Assembly: GCA_905215105.1 (NCBI GenBank)
Contig: CAJMOI010000012.1
Span: 1 to 25,409, forward strand
Direction: 5' to 3'
DNA length: 25,409 nt
DNA from: an uncultured bacterium
GTDB taxonomy: Bacteria; Bacillota; Clostridia; Oscillospirales; Acutalibacteraceae
Shown here: one piece after another, positions 1 through 6,505 of the stretch
Layout: the number at the start of each line of letters is the position of its first letter
Numbering within the stretch: position 1 is the stretch's first letter
Made by a program: the position numbers and the translations under genes
The notes under the pieces: model-generated
Seen by the model: the letters and a program-made list of their open reading frames with translations, nothing else
What the model was told of the DNA's origin: nothing
Databases searched by the model: none

Positions 1-1
1 T

Positions 2-478
2 GAAACAGTTTCTACTGTGCCCGGTTCTGCTTCCGCAGAAATTACCGGCAACTATGTGGACCTCTCCACCTGCCCCACTGTCTACAGTGTGGATCTTGAG
101 TGGAAATCACTGGAATTCACCTATACCAAGACCGGTACCATAGATTGGCAGCCCGACAGCCATACCTATGTGGACAACACTCAGGGCGAATGGAGCAGCT
201 CTCCCAAGACCTTTACGGTGGTCAATCACTCCAATGCCGGCGTAGGCGTAGCGTTTGATTTCACACCTGCGGCAGGTTTTGAAACCGTCTCTGCTTCTTA
301 CGAAAACAACAATACCGGTCTGAGCAACTCTTTCGATCTCCGTCCTGCCATTGAAGGCTCTTCTCAGGGCGGTGCCGATCGGACAGACTGCGATCTGTAT
401 TTACAGGGCATTCCCGAGCACTTTGAAAACGGCGCCACCATCGGCACCGTAACCGTTACCCTTTCCGGCAACGAATAA
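2..478 (+). CDS. Secreted small surface protein, tandem paralog 1 (5' end missing)
   Basis: The reading frame is open from the window edge to a TAA stop, so the start codon and almost certainly the signal peptide lie outside; 158 residues are visible. The body matches the next two genes: TVYSVDxxW, then FTYT, then W-x-P-x-x-H-x-Y, a W about 16 residues later, then a VNHSNA motif followed by alternating hydrophobic residues. The start VP.S.S matches the first residues after the signal peptide in the paralogs, so only about 25-30 residues should be missing. The pattern suggests a single beta-sandwich domain exported from the cell. I know similar unnamed secreted proteins from gut Clostridia but no assigned function. 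An internal GTG at 17 is not a credible start because it would give no export signal. The gene lies 36 bp before paralog 2 in the same direction, so co-transcription is likely. Confidence 0.85.
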   Translation, partial: ETVSTVPGSASAEITGNYVDLSTCPTVYSVDLEWKSLEFTYTKTGTIDWQPDSHTYVDNTQGEWSSSPKTFTVVNHSNAGVGVAFDFTPAAGFETVSASYENNNTGLSNSFDLRPAIEGSSQGGADRTDCDLYLQGIPEHFENGATIGTVTVTLSGNE

Positions 479-514
479 CGCCGGATTCTCATAAACTATA
501 GGAGGAATCAATTT

Positions 515-1060
515 ATGATGATCAAAAAACTGACTGCCGCTCTGCTGGCTGGCGCAATCCTGACTGCTTCCGCTGTTTCCGCTTCTGCTGTTTCCGTCAA
601 CCAGAATAAAGTCCCCAGCGTCAACAGCACGCCGGTAAAGGGCACTTATGTAGCCAACGTCTCCGCAGAAACCGTGTACAGCGTGGACATCAACTGGGGC
701 AGCATGAAATTCACCTGCACCGTTGACAACGAGGGTACCTGGAACCCCGAGACCCACACTTATGACAACGCTACTCCCGGCGTATGGTCCTGTGAAGAAG
801 GCGCCAATGTCGTCACCGTTACCAATCACTCCAACGCACAGGTCGGCGTCTCGGTTTACTTCAAAGAAGAGGTTCGCCCCTTTGACGGAATCACCGGTAC
901 CTTCACCAATTCCGAATACACACTGAAGAGCGGCGAAGGAACAACCTATGAAAAGGCCGACAAAAAATCTTCCGTGCTGACCCTGGAAGGCACTATTTCC
1001 AAGGATCATGACAACGATATTTTCGGCAGCGCCAATGTGATTCTGTCTGCTGTAAAGTGA
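515..1060 (+). CDS. Secreted small surface protein, tandem paralog 2
   Basis: This 181-residue protein has a clear signal peptide: MMIKK, a hydrophobic core to about residue 20, and a likely cleavage near ASAVS around residue 26. A strong GGAGG at 501-505 sits 9 nt before the ATG. The mature part repeats the family pattern TVYSVDINW, MKFTCT, W-N-P-E-T-H-T-Y, WS, VTVTNHSNA and a late GTFTNSEYTLKSG segment, which implies a beta-rich fold. Unlike paralogs 1 and 3 it has two cysteines inside the core (in FTCT and WSCEE), about 23 residues apart, which could form a disulfide outside the cell. There is no wall-sorting tail, so it is either released or held by other proteins. Its stop overlaps a GTGA at the head of the next gene, indicating translational coupling. 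The function is unknown to me; a fibre or matrix subunit is only a guess. Confidence 0.9.
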   Translation: MMIKKLTAALLAGAILTASAVSASAVSVNQNKVPSVNSTPVKGTYVANVSAETVYSVDINWGSMKFTCTVDNEGTWNPETHTYDNATPGVWSCEEGANVVTVTNHSNAQVGVSVYFKEEVRPFDGITGTFTNSEYTLKSGEGTTYEKADKKSSVLTLEGTISKDHDNDIFGSANVILSAVK

Positions 1061-1065
1061 GTCCC

Positions 1066-1575
1066 ATGAAACGATTTGCTGTATTGGCAGTTTCCACTGC
1101 TTTTCTGATTTCCAGCATGGCTGTTTCCGCACAGACACTGGATACCGTTCCCAACAGCGTATCCGTACCGGTACAGGCAAACTATCAGTGCCTGCAGCCC
1201 AGCGAAACGGTATACAGTGTCGATGTACAGTGGGAAGAAATGAAATTCACCTATACCCACACGGGAAACAAAACCTGGAACCCCGAAACTCATCAGTACG
1301 ATCTGGAGATGGACGGATTCTGGAGCACAGAGGGCAGCGGCTTTACCGTCACCAACCATTCCAATGCCGATGTCAACGTAGATTTTGATTTCACATCCCA
1401 AATTGATACGATTTCCGGCAGCTTTTCCCAGCCTGCGCTGTCCCTTCCCACTGCGGAAAATCGGCCGGTACAGGACCCCGCGCTGACTGGCGTTTCGGCC
1501 CTGACTTTATCGGGCTTCTATCTGGGAACGGAATCTTTCTCGGAAATTGGCAGCGTCACTGTAACCATTCAATAA
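1066..1575 (+). CDS. Secreted small surface protein, tandem paralog 3
   Basis: A 169-residue exported protein with signal peptide MKRFAVLAVSTAFLISSMAVSA, cleaved near residue 22-24. I chose the ATG at 1066 because the alternative GTG at 1057 lies inside the stop of the preceding gene and only adds three residues; neither has a good Shine-Dalgarno, so the ribosome probably re-initiates from paralog 2. The mature part carries TVYSVDVQW, MKFTYT, WNPETHQY, WS, FTVTNHSNADV and ends in GSVTVTIQ, mirroring the GTVTVTLSGNE end of paralog 1. It is therefore closer in its end to paralog 1 than to paralog 2. No sorting motif or transmembrane helix is present. It belongs to the same unnamed secreted family; three copies in a row point to duplication followed by divergence, as in multi-subunit surface structures. 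Confidence 0.9.
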   Translation: MKRFAVLAVSTAFLISSMAVSAQTLDTVPNSVSVPVQANYQCLQPSETVYSVDVQWEEMKFTYTHTGNKTWNPETHQYDLEMDGFWSTEGSGFTVTNHSNADVNVDFDFTSQIDTISGSFSQPALSLPTAENRPVQDPALTGVSALTLSGFYLGTESFSEIGSVTVTIQ

Positions 1576-1580
1576 CCATC

Positions 1581-1681
1581 GAGAGCGGAGGAAACTCCGC
1601 CCTCTTTCCAAAGGGCAGAAGGGATTTCTTCTGTCTTTTGGAAAGAGTTGGGACCCCCGAAACACATGGGGAATCTGTCCC
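1581..1681 (+). other. Three consecutive hairpins in the spacer before the membrane-anchored gene
   Basis: The 124-bp spacer folds into three adjacent stem-loops. Hairpin A: GCGGAG (1585-1590), GAAA tetraloop, CTCCGC (1595-1600). Hairpin B: CTCTTTCCAAA (1602-1612) pairs perfectly with TTTGGAAAGAG (1637-1647), with an inner arm GCAGAAG/CTTCTGT. Hairpin C: GGGAC plus CCCC (1650-1658) pairs with GGGG (1668-1671) and GTCCC (1677-1681). None is followed by a run of T, so these are not textbook terminators. The feature could separate expression of the three abundant secreted subunits from the downstream anchored proteins by RNA processing or stabilisation, or it could be a mobile REP/MITE-like palindrome; these are inferences. 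Confidence 0.7.
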
Positions 1682-1699
1682 ATAACAGGGAGCATTGTC

Positions 1700-2200
1700 A
1701 TGAAAAAAGAAAAAATCATTCTCATCTGTGCCGCAGCTGTTTGCGTTCTTTCGCTCATTGTCATGTCTGCCGTATTGCTGATCCAATCTCATCGGGAGTC
1801 TTCTTTTACACCACCTGCTTTTGAGTCCTCTGCCGTTTCCGGCTCTCTGGAGCTTCCGGAAGACGTTACCTGCACTCCTGTTCAGGTCTCCGACGGGTAT
1901 GAATTTTCCATCTGTGGACAACCAGTGCTGGAAGAAGACCGGCTGATGGTCTATTTCACTTCTCAGAAAGATAACACCGTCTGGCTTCGTCTCAGAATCT
2001 GCGCCAGCGATGGAACGATATTGGGAGAATCCGGCGTTCTGCGTCCGGGAGAGTCCCTGTCGTCTGTTCCTCTGAATCAGAAATGCGCCACCGGTCAGGA
2101 AATTACCATCAAAGTGATGGGCTATACGCCGGATACCTGGCACAGTGCCGGTGTCGCTGAACTCAATACCAAGTTACAGGAAAAGGAGAATACCCCATGA
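1700..2200 (+). CDS. Membrane-tethered extracellular protein, unknown function
   Basis: A 166-residue protein with one N-terminal transmembrane segment (about residues 6-28, after MKKEK) and an outside domain of about 135 residues. An AGGGAG at 1687-1692 lies 7 nt before the ATG. The outer domain contains VWLRLRIC, GTILGESGVLRPGESL and a C-terminal stretch IKVMGYTPDTWHSAGVAELNTKL. I have seen this ending in unnamed proteins that sit beside multi-copy secreted proteins in Firmicutes, but I know no function. The domain looks all-beta. It lies between the secreted paralogs and the wall-anchored protein, and its TGA overlaps the next ATG by 4 bp (ATGA), so the two are translationally coupled. A role in presenting or assembling the secreted subunits at the membrane is plausible from context only. 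Confidence 0.85.
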   Translation: MKKEKIILICAAAVCVLSLIVMSAVLLIQSHRESSFTPPAFESSAVSGSLELPEDVTCTPVQVSDGYEFSICGQPVLEEDRLMVYFTSQKDNTVWLRLRICASDGTILGESGVLRPGESLSSVPLNQKCATGQEITIKVMGYTPDTWHSAGVAELNTKLQEKENTP

Positions 2201-2859
2201 AAAAAATCACCGCTCTGCTGACTGCTGTGCTGCTCACGGCCTGTTGTGGACTCTTTGCTTCCGCCCGGCAAACTCCTACCCCGCTGGAAATTCAGGTGCA
2301 GGCAAACAGCAGCTGTACACTGTCTGAAAACCTTTATCTTTCCCCCATCGAAAACGGTTCCGCAGAAATTCAAACCCGGGAAGGCACTGCGATTTCCGGC
2401 AGTCATTTGACAGAACAGGAGGGACTGTACCTGTGCGTGGTCCATATCGTACCGGAAGAAACCGATGCCCGACAGTGGCTGGACCAGCTTTTTACTGAAA
2501 AAGGGACCGTTGAAGACGCCTATGAAATTTTTCTGTCCGATGAGAATGGAAACCGCGTACAGCCGGACGAACATACACTGCTCTCTTTCTCCGGAACTTC
2601 CTGGAAAAATGCGGAACTGTGGGAAGCTGCCGGGGATGAAACCATTCAGAAACTGGACTTCCAACTGGATGACAACCAGGTAATCACTTCCGGTCAGCCC
2701 GGTGGATGTCTGGCATGGATTGTTCCCGGTGATTCTTCTCCGGAAACCGGTGAATCCGGATTTCTGACCACTCTGTGCACTGTGATTGTGATCGTAAGTG
2801 CAGCCGCTGCAGCCGGACTGGGAATTCTCAGTCGCAAAAAGAATGCAGACCGGCGCTGA
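2197..2859 (+). CDS. Wall-anchored surface protein with SPETG sorting tail
   Basis: A 220-residue protein. The N-terminus MKKITALLTAVLLTACCGLFASA is a signal peptide; the CC pair lies inside the hydrophobic core and does not form a convincing lipobox. The C-terminus reads SPETG followed by a hydrophobic segment (about residues 188-210) and the charged end SRKKNADRR. This is the layout of a sortase substrate with Ser replacing Leu in LPXTG. The middle (about 25-185) is acidic and has no domain I recognise. It starts inside the stop of the preceding membrane protein, closing the operon-like cluster. It may be the wall base for the upstream secreted proteins, but this is context-based. Its stop codon is separated by one base from the stop of the convergent MATE gene. 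Confidence 0.85.
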   Translation: MKKITALLTAVLLTACCGLFASARQTPTPLEIQVQANSSCTLSENLYLSPIENGSAEIQTREGTAISGSHLTEQEGLYLCVVHIVPEETDARQWLDQLFTEKGTVEDAYEIFLSDENGNRVQPDEHTLLSFSGTSWKNAELWEAAGDETIQKLDFQLDDNQVITSGQPGGCLAWIVPGDSSPETGESGFLTTLCTVIVIVSAAAAAGLGILSRKKNADRR

Positions 2860-2860
2860 T

Positions 2861-4210
2861 TTACAGCTTTTCCTGTCGGGAAGCGAAAGCCTTATGAAAA
2901 ATTCCCTTCCACAATCCCATAGACAGGACAATTGCAATTAAATCGGTAACAGACTGTCCGTAAATCACACCCTGCAATCCGAACAGCGCCTGCAGCAGAT
3001 ACAGCAGGGGAATCAGCAGCACACCCTGACGAAGAACCGACAGCACAGTGGCCGGGAAGGCACTTCCAACCGACTGCATTCCATTCATGTTGACAAAGAG
3101 AATCCCGATAAAGGGTCCGGATATCATATAGGCCACCAACATTTCCACACCATAGGAAATGACTTCGGAATCGTCAATAAACAGCCGGATAATCGGCTCA
3201 CGGAAAACAAAGTAGAGAACCGTTGCAAGAACGCCCACAATCAAGCAGCACTTCTTGGTGTACCGTTCCACCGCCCGGAACCGTTCCCGGTTGCCTGCTC
3301 CGAAATTATAGCCCAGCAAAGGCTGAACGCCGTTGGCCAGTCCCATCTGCAAAAAAGTAATGAACATATTGGCCTTGAATACAATTCCAATGGCCGCAAC
3401 CGGCGCGTTTCCATACACCACCAGAATCTGGTTAAGCACAATAGTGGAAACACTCATCAGGGCCGAAAAAATAGCCGTCGGCAATCCCGCAGCACAGGTG
3501 CGATACAGGATTCCCTCCCGACAGGTACAATCCTTCCACCGCACCGAAAGGCTGCGGCTTTTTTTCAGGAAATACCAGAGATAGTATCCGCTTGCCAGCA
3601 GGTTCCCCAGAGTGGTGGCAATGGCGGCACCTGCGGTTCCCTGCCCAAGGCCTGTAATAAACACAGGGTCCAGCACAATATTGGCCACGGTTCCGATCAT
3701 GCTGCCAATCATGGCTTCCCGGCTGGCTCCTTCTGCACGGACAATGAAGCTGGCGGCTGCCGACCAGATAATAAAGGGTGCACCCCAGGCAATATAGACC
3801 GTATACCCTCTGGCGAATTCCAGTGTTTCCTGATCGGCTCCGAACAGTGCCAGAATGGGGTCCATCCAGATCAACAGGACCGCCGCAAACGCGATTCCCA
3901 CAACCAGAGACGCATAGGTGACAAAAGAGGACACATTGCGGACACGACGCTGATTTTTCTCTCCCATGGCCATGGAAAGCACCGCACTTCCGCCCATTCC
4001 AAACATATTGGCAAAGGCCATCAGCAGAATAAAAATCGGGTTGGTCAGACTCACCGCCGCCACCTGCAAAGGATCTCCCGTCTGTCCCACAAAAAAGGTA
4101 TCTGCCATATTATAGACCACGGTAACCAGACTGCTGATCACGCTGGGAATGGCCATTTTGGCCACAGCCTTGGAAACTTTCATTCGTCCCATCAGTTCAT
4201 GTTCATCCAT
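2861..4210 (-). CDS. MATE family multidrug/sodium exporter
   Basis: A 449-residue inner-membrane protein with about 12 predicted hydrophobic helices, the normal MATE length. Family signatures seen are an N-terminal AIPSVISSLVTVVYNMADTFFVGQ segment, the loop with GMGGSAVLSMAMGE, and in the second half GVQPLLGYNFGAGNRER, which repeats the first-half pattern as expected from internal duplication. MATE proteins expel cationic drugs or metabolites using Na+ or H+ gradients; the substrate cannot be told from sequence. A purine-rich AAGGAAGG precedes the ATG, which overlaps the end of the MarR gene by 8 bp, so the pair is one transcript with the regulator first. The spacing to the convergent surface-protein gene is one base, leaving no room for an intergenic terminator. 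Confidence 0.95.
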   Translation of the reverse strand: MDEHELMGRMKVSKAVAKMAIPSVISSLVTVVYNMADTFFVGQTGDPLQVAAVSLTNPIFILLMAFANMFGMGGSAVLSMAMGEKNQRRVRNVSSFVTYASLVVGIAFAAVLLIWMDPILALFGADQETLEFARGYTVYIAWGAPFIIWSAAASFIVRAEGASREAMIGSMIGTVANIVLDPVFITGLGQGTAGAAIATTLGNLLASGYYLWYFLKKSRSLSVRWKDCTCREGILYRTCAAGLPTAIFSALMSVSTIVLNQILVVYGNAPVAAIGIVFKANMFITFLQMGLANGVQPLLGYNFGAGNRERFRAVERYTKKCCLIVGVLATVLYFVFREPIIRLFIDDSEVISYGVEMLVAYMISGPFIGILFVNMNGMQSVGSAFPATVLSVLRQGVLLIPLLYLLQALFGLQGVIYGQSVTDLIAIVLSMGLWKGIFHKAFASRQEKL

Positions 4211-4646
4211 TACTGTCCCTTCCTTCCGCTTTTTCCAGATTTTCCAGCATCTTTTTCGCTATTTTCAAAAACTGTTCCTGCTCTTCCCGACTGATACCGG
4301 AGAGAAGAATGCTTTCCGAGGTCTCAATTTCCTCTTTGAGCTGCATCCGGATTCCTTCCGCCTTTTCGGTAAAGACAATCCGCTTATAGCGTCCATCCTT
4401 TTCTTCCGGCTCTCGCCGAATCAGCTGCTTTTTTTCCATCAGCTTCAACGTTTCTGTGGCCGTAGAGGGGCGCAAGTCAAACTCTTCTTCGATGTCTTTT
4501 TGGTAAACACTCCGCTTTTGGCTTTCTACCAATATAAAATCCAGAATCAGCCCCTGTGTGCTGCTGATTCCAATGGTTTCCTGTACCGCCGCGGATCTGC
4601 GCCGCAACCGGTTGGAAATCCGATTGATAACCTTTCCCGTTTCCAT
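4203..4646 (-). CDS. MarR family transcriptional regulator
   Basis: A 147-residue protein of typical MarR size. A winged helix-turn-helix occupies about residues 25-105: the recognition region reads DLRPSTATETLKLMEKKQLIRR and the wing contains EEKDGRYKRIVFTEKAE, with the D-x-R of MarR wings. Helices at both ends form the dimer interface. It begins with ATG behind AGGAGG. MarR proteins usually repress their own gene and a neighbouring exporter until a small ligand binds; the downstream overlapping MATE gene fits that exactly. A half-palindromic site lies between the -10 box and the ribosome binding site. The inducing ligand is unknown. Confidence 0.93.
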   Translation of the reverse strand: METGKVINRISNRLRRRSAAVQETIGISSTQGLILDFILVESQKRSVYQKDIEEEFDLRPSTATETLKLMEKKQLIRREPEEKDGRYKRIVFTEKAEGIRMQLKEEIETSESILLSGISREEQEQFLKIAKKMLENLEKAEGRDSNG

Positions 4647-4664
4647 TGGGTTTTCCTCCTGTAA

Positions 4665-4680
4665 TTAGTTCGGTTCCTAA
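4665..4680 (-). promoter_or_regulatory. Candidate MarR operator
   Basis: TTAG at 4665-4668 and CTAA at 4677-4680 form outer half-sites of a 16-bp imperfect palindrome (TTAGGAACCGAACTAA on the coding strand). It sits just downstream of the -10 box, near the expected transcription start, where a bound MarR dimer would block transcription. Only 8 of 16 positions are symmetric, so this is a candidate. Confidence 0.4.
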
Positions 4681-4682
4681 GT

Positions 4683-4711
4683 ATTTTAAAGCACTTTCTG
4701 TTTTTTGTCAA
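4683..4711 (-). promoter_or_regulatory. Sigma-A-type promoter for the marR-MATE unit
   Basis: On the minus strand TTGACA (4706-4711) is followed after exactly 17 bp by TAAAAT (4683-4688). The transcript would start about 30 nt upstream of the MarR start codon. Confidence 0.8.
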
Positions 4712-4730
4712 GGAGACTTTCAAAACAGCA

Positions 4731-4764
4731 ACAGGCCCTCGACAAAGTTTCGTCAAGGGCCTGT
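4731..4764 (-). terminator. Rho-independent-type terminator after glycerate kinase
   Basis: ACAGGCCCT (4731-4739) pairs with AGGGCCTGT (4756-4764), extended by GAC/GTC around an 8-base loop. It lies 10 bp downstream of the glycerate kinase stop. The following T content on the minus strand is modest (TGCTGTTTTG), so efficiency may be moderate; it also insulates the marR promoter just beyond. Confidence 0.7.
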
Positions 4765-4774
4765 CGGCTTTTCT

Positions 4775-5917
4775 TTACAAATTCATTTGCTTTCCACATC
4801 GAATCGCACGGAACAGCCGCACCGCCGCATCCAGATACAAACTTTCGCTGTCCTTCATCGCCTGTTCCAACGGCATAATCCCGCTGACAGTGGTCACAAC
4901 CGTCTGAATTCCCGCGTCATAAATAGACTCGTAACCGGGCAGCAGACCGCCCACAATGGCCACCGCCGGAACTCCGGCTTTCTGGCAGCGTTTTCCCACG
5001 CCGGAAGGAACTTTCCCATAAGAGGACTGCCAGTCCATCCGGCCCTCTCCGGTAACCACCAGATCAGCATCTTTCAGCAGCTCGTCAAAATGTACCAGAT
5101 CCAGCACCGTCTCAATACCGGACTGGAGATTTGCCCCCAGAAAACTCATCAGGGCAAATCCCAGACCGCCGGCCGCTCCCGCTCCGGGAACCTCTCTGGC
5201 CGGTACGCCGGTTGCTTTTTCTGCCAGCTCCGCATAATGGGCCATTCCTGCTTCCAGACGCTGCTGCATGGCTGCATCCGCTCCCTTCTGTGCGGAAAAA
5301 GTGAAGGTTGCGCCTTCCGGCCCCAGCAACGGATTGGTAACGTCACACATAACCGTAAATTCGGTTTCCCTCACTGCCGGGTGCAGTCCGGAAAGGTCAA
5401 TGGACGCCACTTTTTCCAGATCTCCGCCGCATCCGCGGAGCAGACTTCCGGATTCATCCAGAAACCTTACACCCAGCGCTGCCAGCATTCCCATACCGCC
5501 GTCATTGGTGGCGCTGCCGCCGATGGCAATGGCAATTTTCCGAATCCCTTGGGAAAGAGCGTGGACAATCAGCTCGCCAGTACCGTAAGAGGTGGTTTCC
5601 ATGGGATTGCGTTTGTCAGCCGGAACCATGGGCAGCCCGGAAGCCGCCGCCATTTCAATGACTGCACTTCCTTCCGGCAAAATTCCATAGCCGGCTTCAT
5701 CCAGACGGAAACAGGGGTCATGCACCACAATGGTTTCATAAGTCCCGCCCAGCTGGCTGACAAGGGCATCCACTGTCCCCTCTCCCCCGTCTGCCATCAG
5801 GACACCGCTGGTTTTCACGCCGGGGAATACCTGCTCCGCTGCCTGTTTCAGCAAGGTCAGAATCTGTTGTGATGAAAGCGACCCTTTAAAGGAGTCGGAA
5901 GCAAATATCATTTTCAT
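4775..5917 (-). CDS. garK: Glycerate 2-kinase (GarK/GlxK family)
   Basis: A 380-residue cytoplasmic enzyme of the usual length that phosphorylates D-glycerate with ATP; in this family the product is 2-phosphoglycerate (sometimes 3-phosphoglycerate), feeding lower glycolysis. Family motifs visible: DSFKGSLSS at residues 8-16, ADGGEGT at 42-48, IAIGGSATNDGGMG at about 130-143, and a late GEGRMDWQSSYGK. The start has AAGGAGA 8 nt upstream of the ATG. It is a single-gene unit with its own promoter and terminator and no glycerate or glucarate genes beside it, so the source of glycerate (for example sugar-acid, serine or glyoxylate breakdown) cannot be read from the window. The symbol rests on family resemblance; glxK is the equivalent name. 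Confidence 0.93.
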   Translation of the reverse strand: MKMIFASDSFKGSLSSQQILTLLKQAAEQVFPGVKTSGVLMADGGEGTVDALVSQLGGTYETIVVHDPCFRLDEAGYGILPEGSAVIEMAAASGLPMVPADKRNPMETTSYGTGELIVHALSQGIRKIAIAIGGSATNDGGMGMLAALGVRFLDESGSLLRGCGGDLEKVASIDLSGLHPAVRETEFTVMCDVTNPLLGPEGATFTFSAQKGADAAMQQRLEAGMAHYAELAEKATGVPAREVPGAGAAGGLGFALMSFLGANLQSGIETVLDLVHFDELLKDADLVVTGEGRMDWQSSYGKVPSGVGKRCQKAGVPAVAIVGGLLPGYESIYDAGIQTVVTTVSGIMPLEQAMKDSESLYLDAAVRLFRAIRCGKQMNL

Positions 5918-5984
5918 GGTGATTTCTCCTTATCATCCATTTTCCACCGCACCGCTTTTTCGATTTCATGCAGTTCATGTGGCC

Positions 5985-6013
5985 ATTATACCACGAATGG
6001 CAGGATTTCAAAA
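5985..6013 (-). promoter_or_regulatory. Promoter for glycerate kinase (extended -10)
   Basis: On the minus strand a consensus TATAAT (5985-5990) is preceded by TGG, an extended -10. The -35 is weaker: TTTTGA at 6008-6013 with 17-bp spacing. It diverges from the neighbouring DUF6054 promoter, whose -35 begins 13 bp away. Confidence 0.65.
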
Positions 6014-6025
6014 CCAAAACAATCC

Positions 6026-6054
6026 TTGACAAAAAAACAGTTATTTCTTACAAT
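6026..6054 (+). promoter_or_regulatory. Sigma-A-type promoter for the DUF6054 gene
   Basis: TTGACA (6026-6031), 17-bp spacer, TACAAT (6049-6054). The transcript would have a 5' leader of about 60 nt. Confidence 0.8.
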
Positions 6055-6119
6055 ACAAACAGAGGAACCCTTTTGTTTTTGGGAGATTTATGGAACTGCG
6101 AAGAATTGGAGGTGCACTT

Positions 6120-6443
6120 ATGGCGAAACTGGAACAAACCATTTATGGAGATTTTGATCAGGTTCTTCACCGCATTGAAAACGGAATTCTGAATGGAAGC
6201 ATGTCTGCTTCGCTGGAAGATTCCAGTGATTTTGTCAGCGGCACTGCACGGTGCAGCGTCCGGGTGTTCGAACGGTACAGCACCATTGGAAGCAACCGGG
6301 TCAGCCTTGCCGTAACGCTGTTTCAGAATGGAGACACAATTCATTTATCCGCCATCACATCCGGCGGAAGTCAGGCCATGCTTTTTAAAATCAACACCTG
6401 GGGCGAAGAAGCTTTTCTCGACAAGCTTCGGGAAATCCTGTAA
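6120..6443 (+). CDS. DUF6054 family protein
   Basis: A 107-residue soluble protein. I chose the ATG at 6120 because GGAGG (6108-6112) lies 7 nt before it; an in-frame ATG at 6090 has no such site. The sequence resembles the DUF6054 family of gut Clostridia: an N-terminal DFDQVLHRIENGILNGSMSASLED, a central CSVRVFERYSTIGSNRVSLAVTLF, and a C-terminal SAITSGGSQAMLFKINTWGEEAFL. No signal peptide or membrane helix is present. The fold looks alpha/beta and the biochemical role is not known to me. It has its own strong promoter and terminator, so it is a monocistronic, probably well expressed gene. The family assignment is from memory of the pattern, not a search. Confidence 0.85.
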   Translation: MAKLEQTIYGDFDQVLHRIENGILNGSMSASLEDSSDFVSGTARCSVRVFERYSTIGSNRVSLAVTLFQNGDTIHLSAITSGGSQAMLFKINTWGEEAFLDKLREIL

Positions 6444-6453
6444 ACAACAGAAC

Positions 6454-6487
6454 GCCGCTGTTCCCAAAAGGAGCAGCGGCTGTTTTT
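6454..6487 (+). terminator. Rho-independent terminator after DUF6054 gene
   Basis: GCCGCTG (6454-6460) pairs with CAGCGGC (6474-6480), with further inner pairs, followed directly by TGTTTTTT. It begins 10 bp after the stop codon. Confidence 0.9.
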
Positions 6488-6505
6488 TATCTGTAGTATT
6501 CGAAT

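Noticed and set aside
4646..5872. A 408-codon plus-strand open frame opposite glycerate kinase
   Set aside because: It runs through the marR promoter and the garK terminator and is antisense to a well conserved enzyme.
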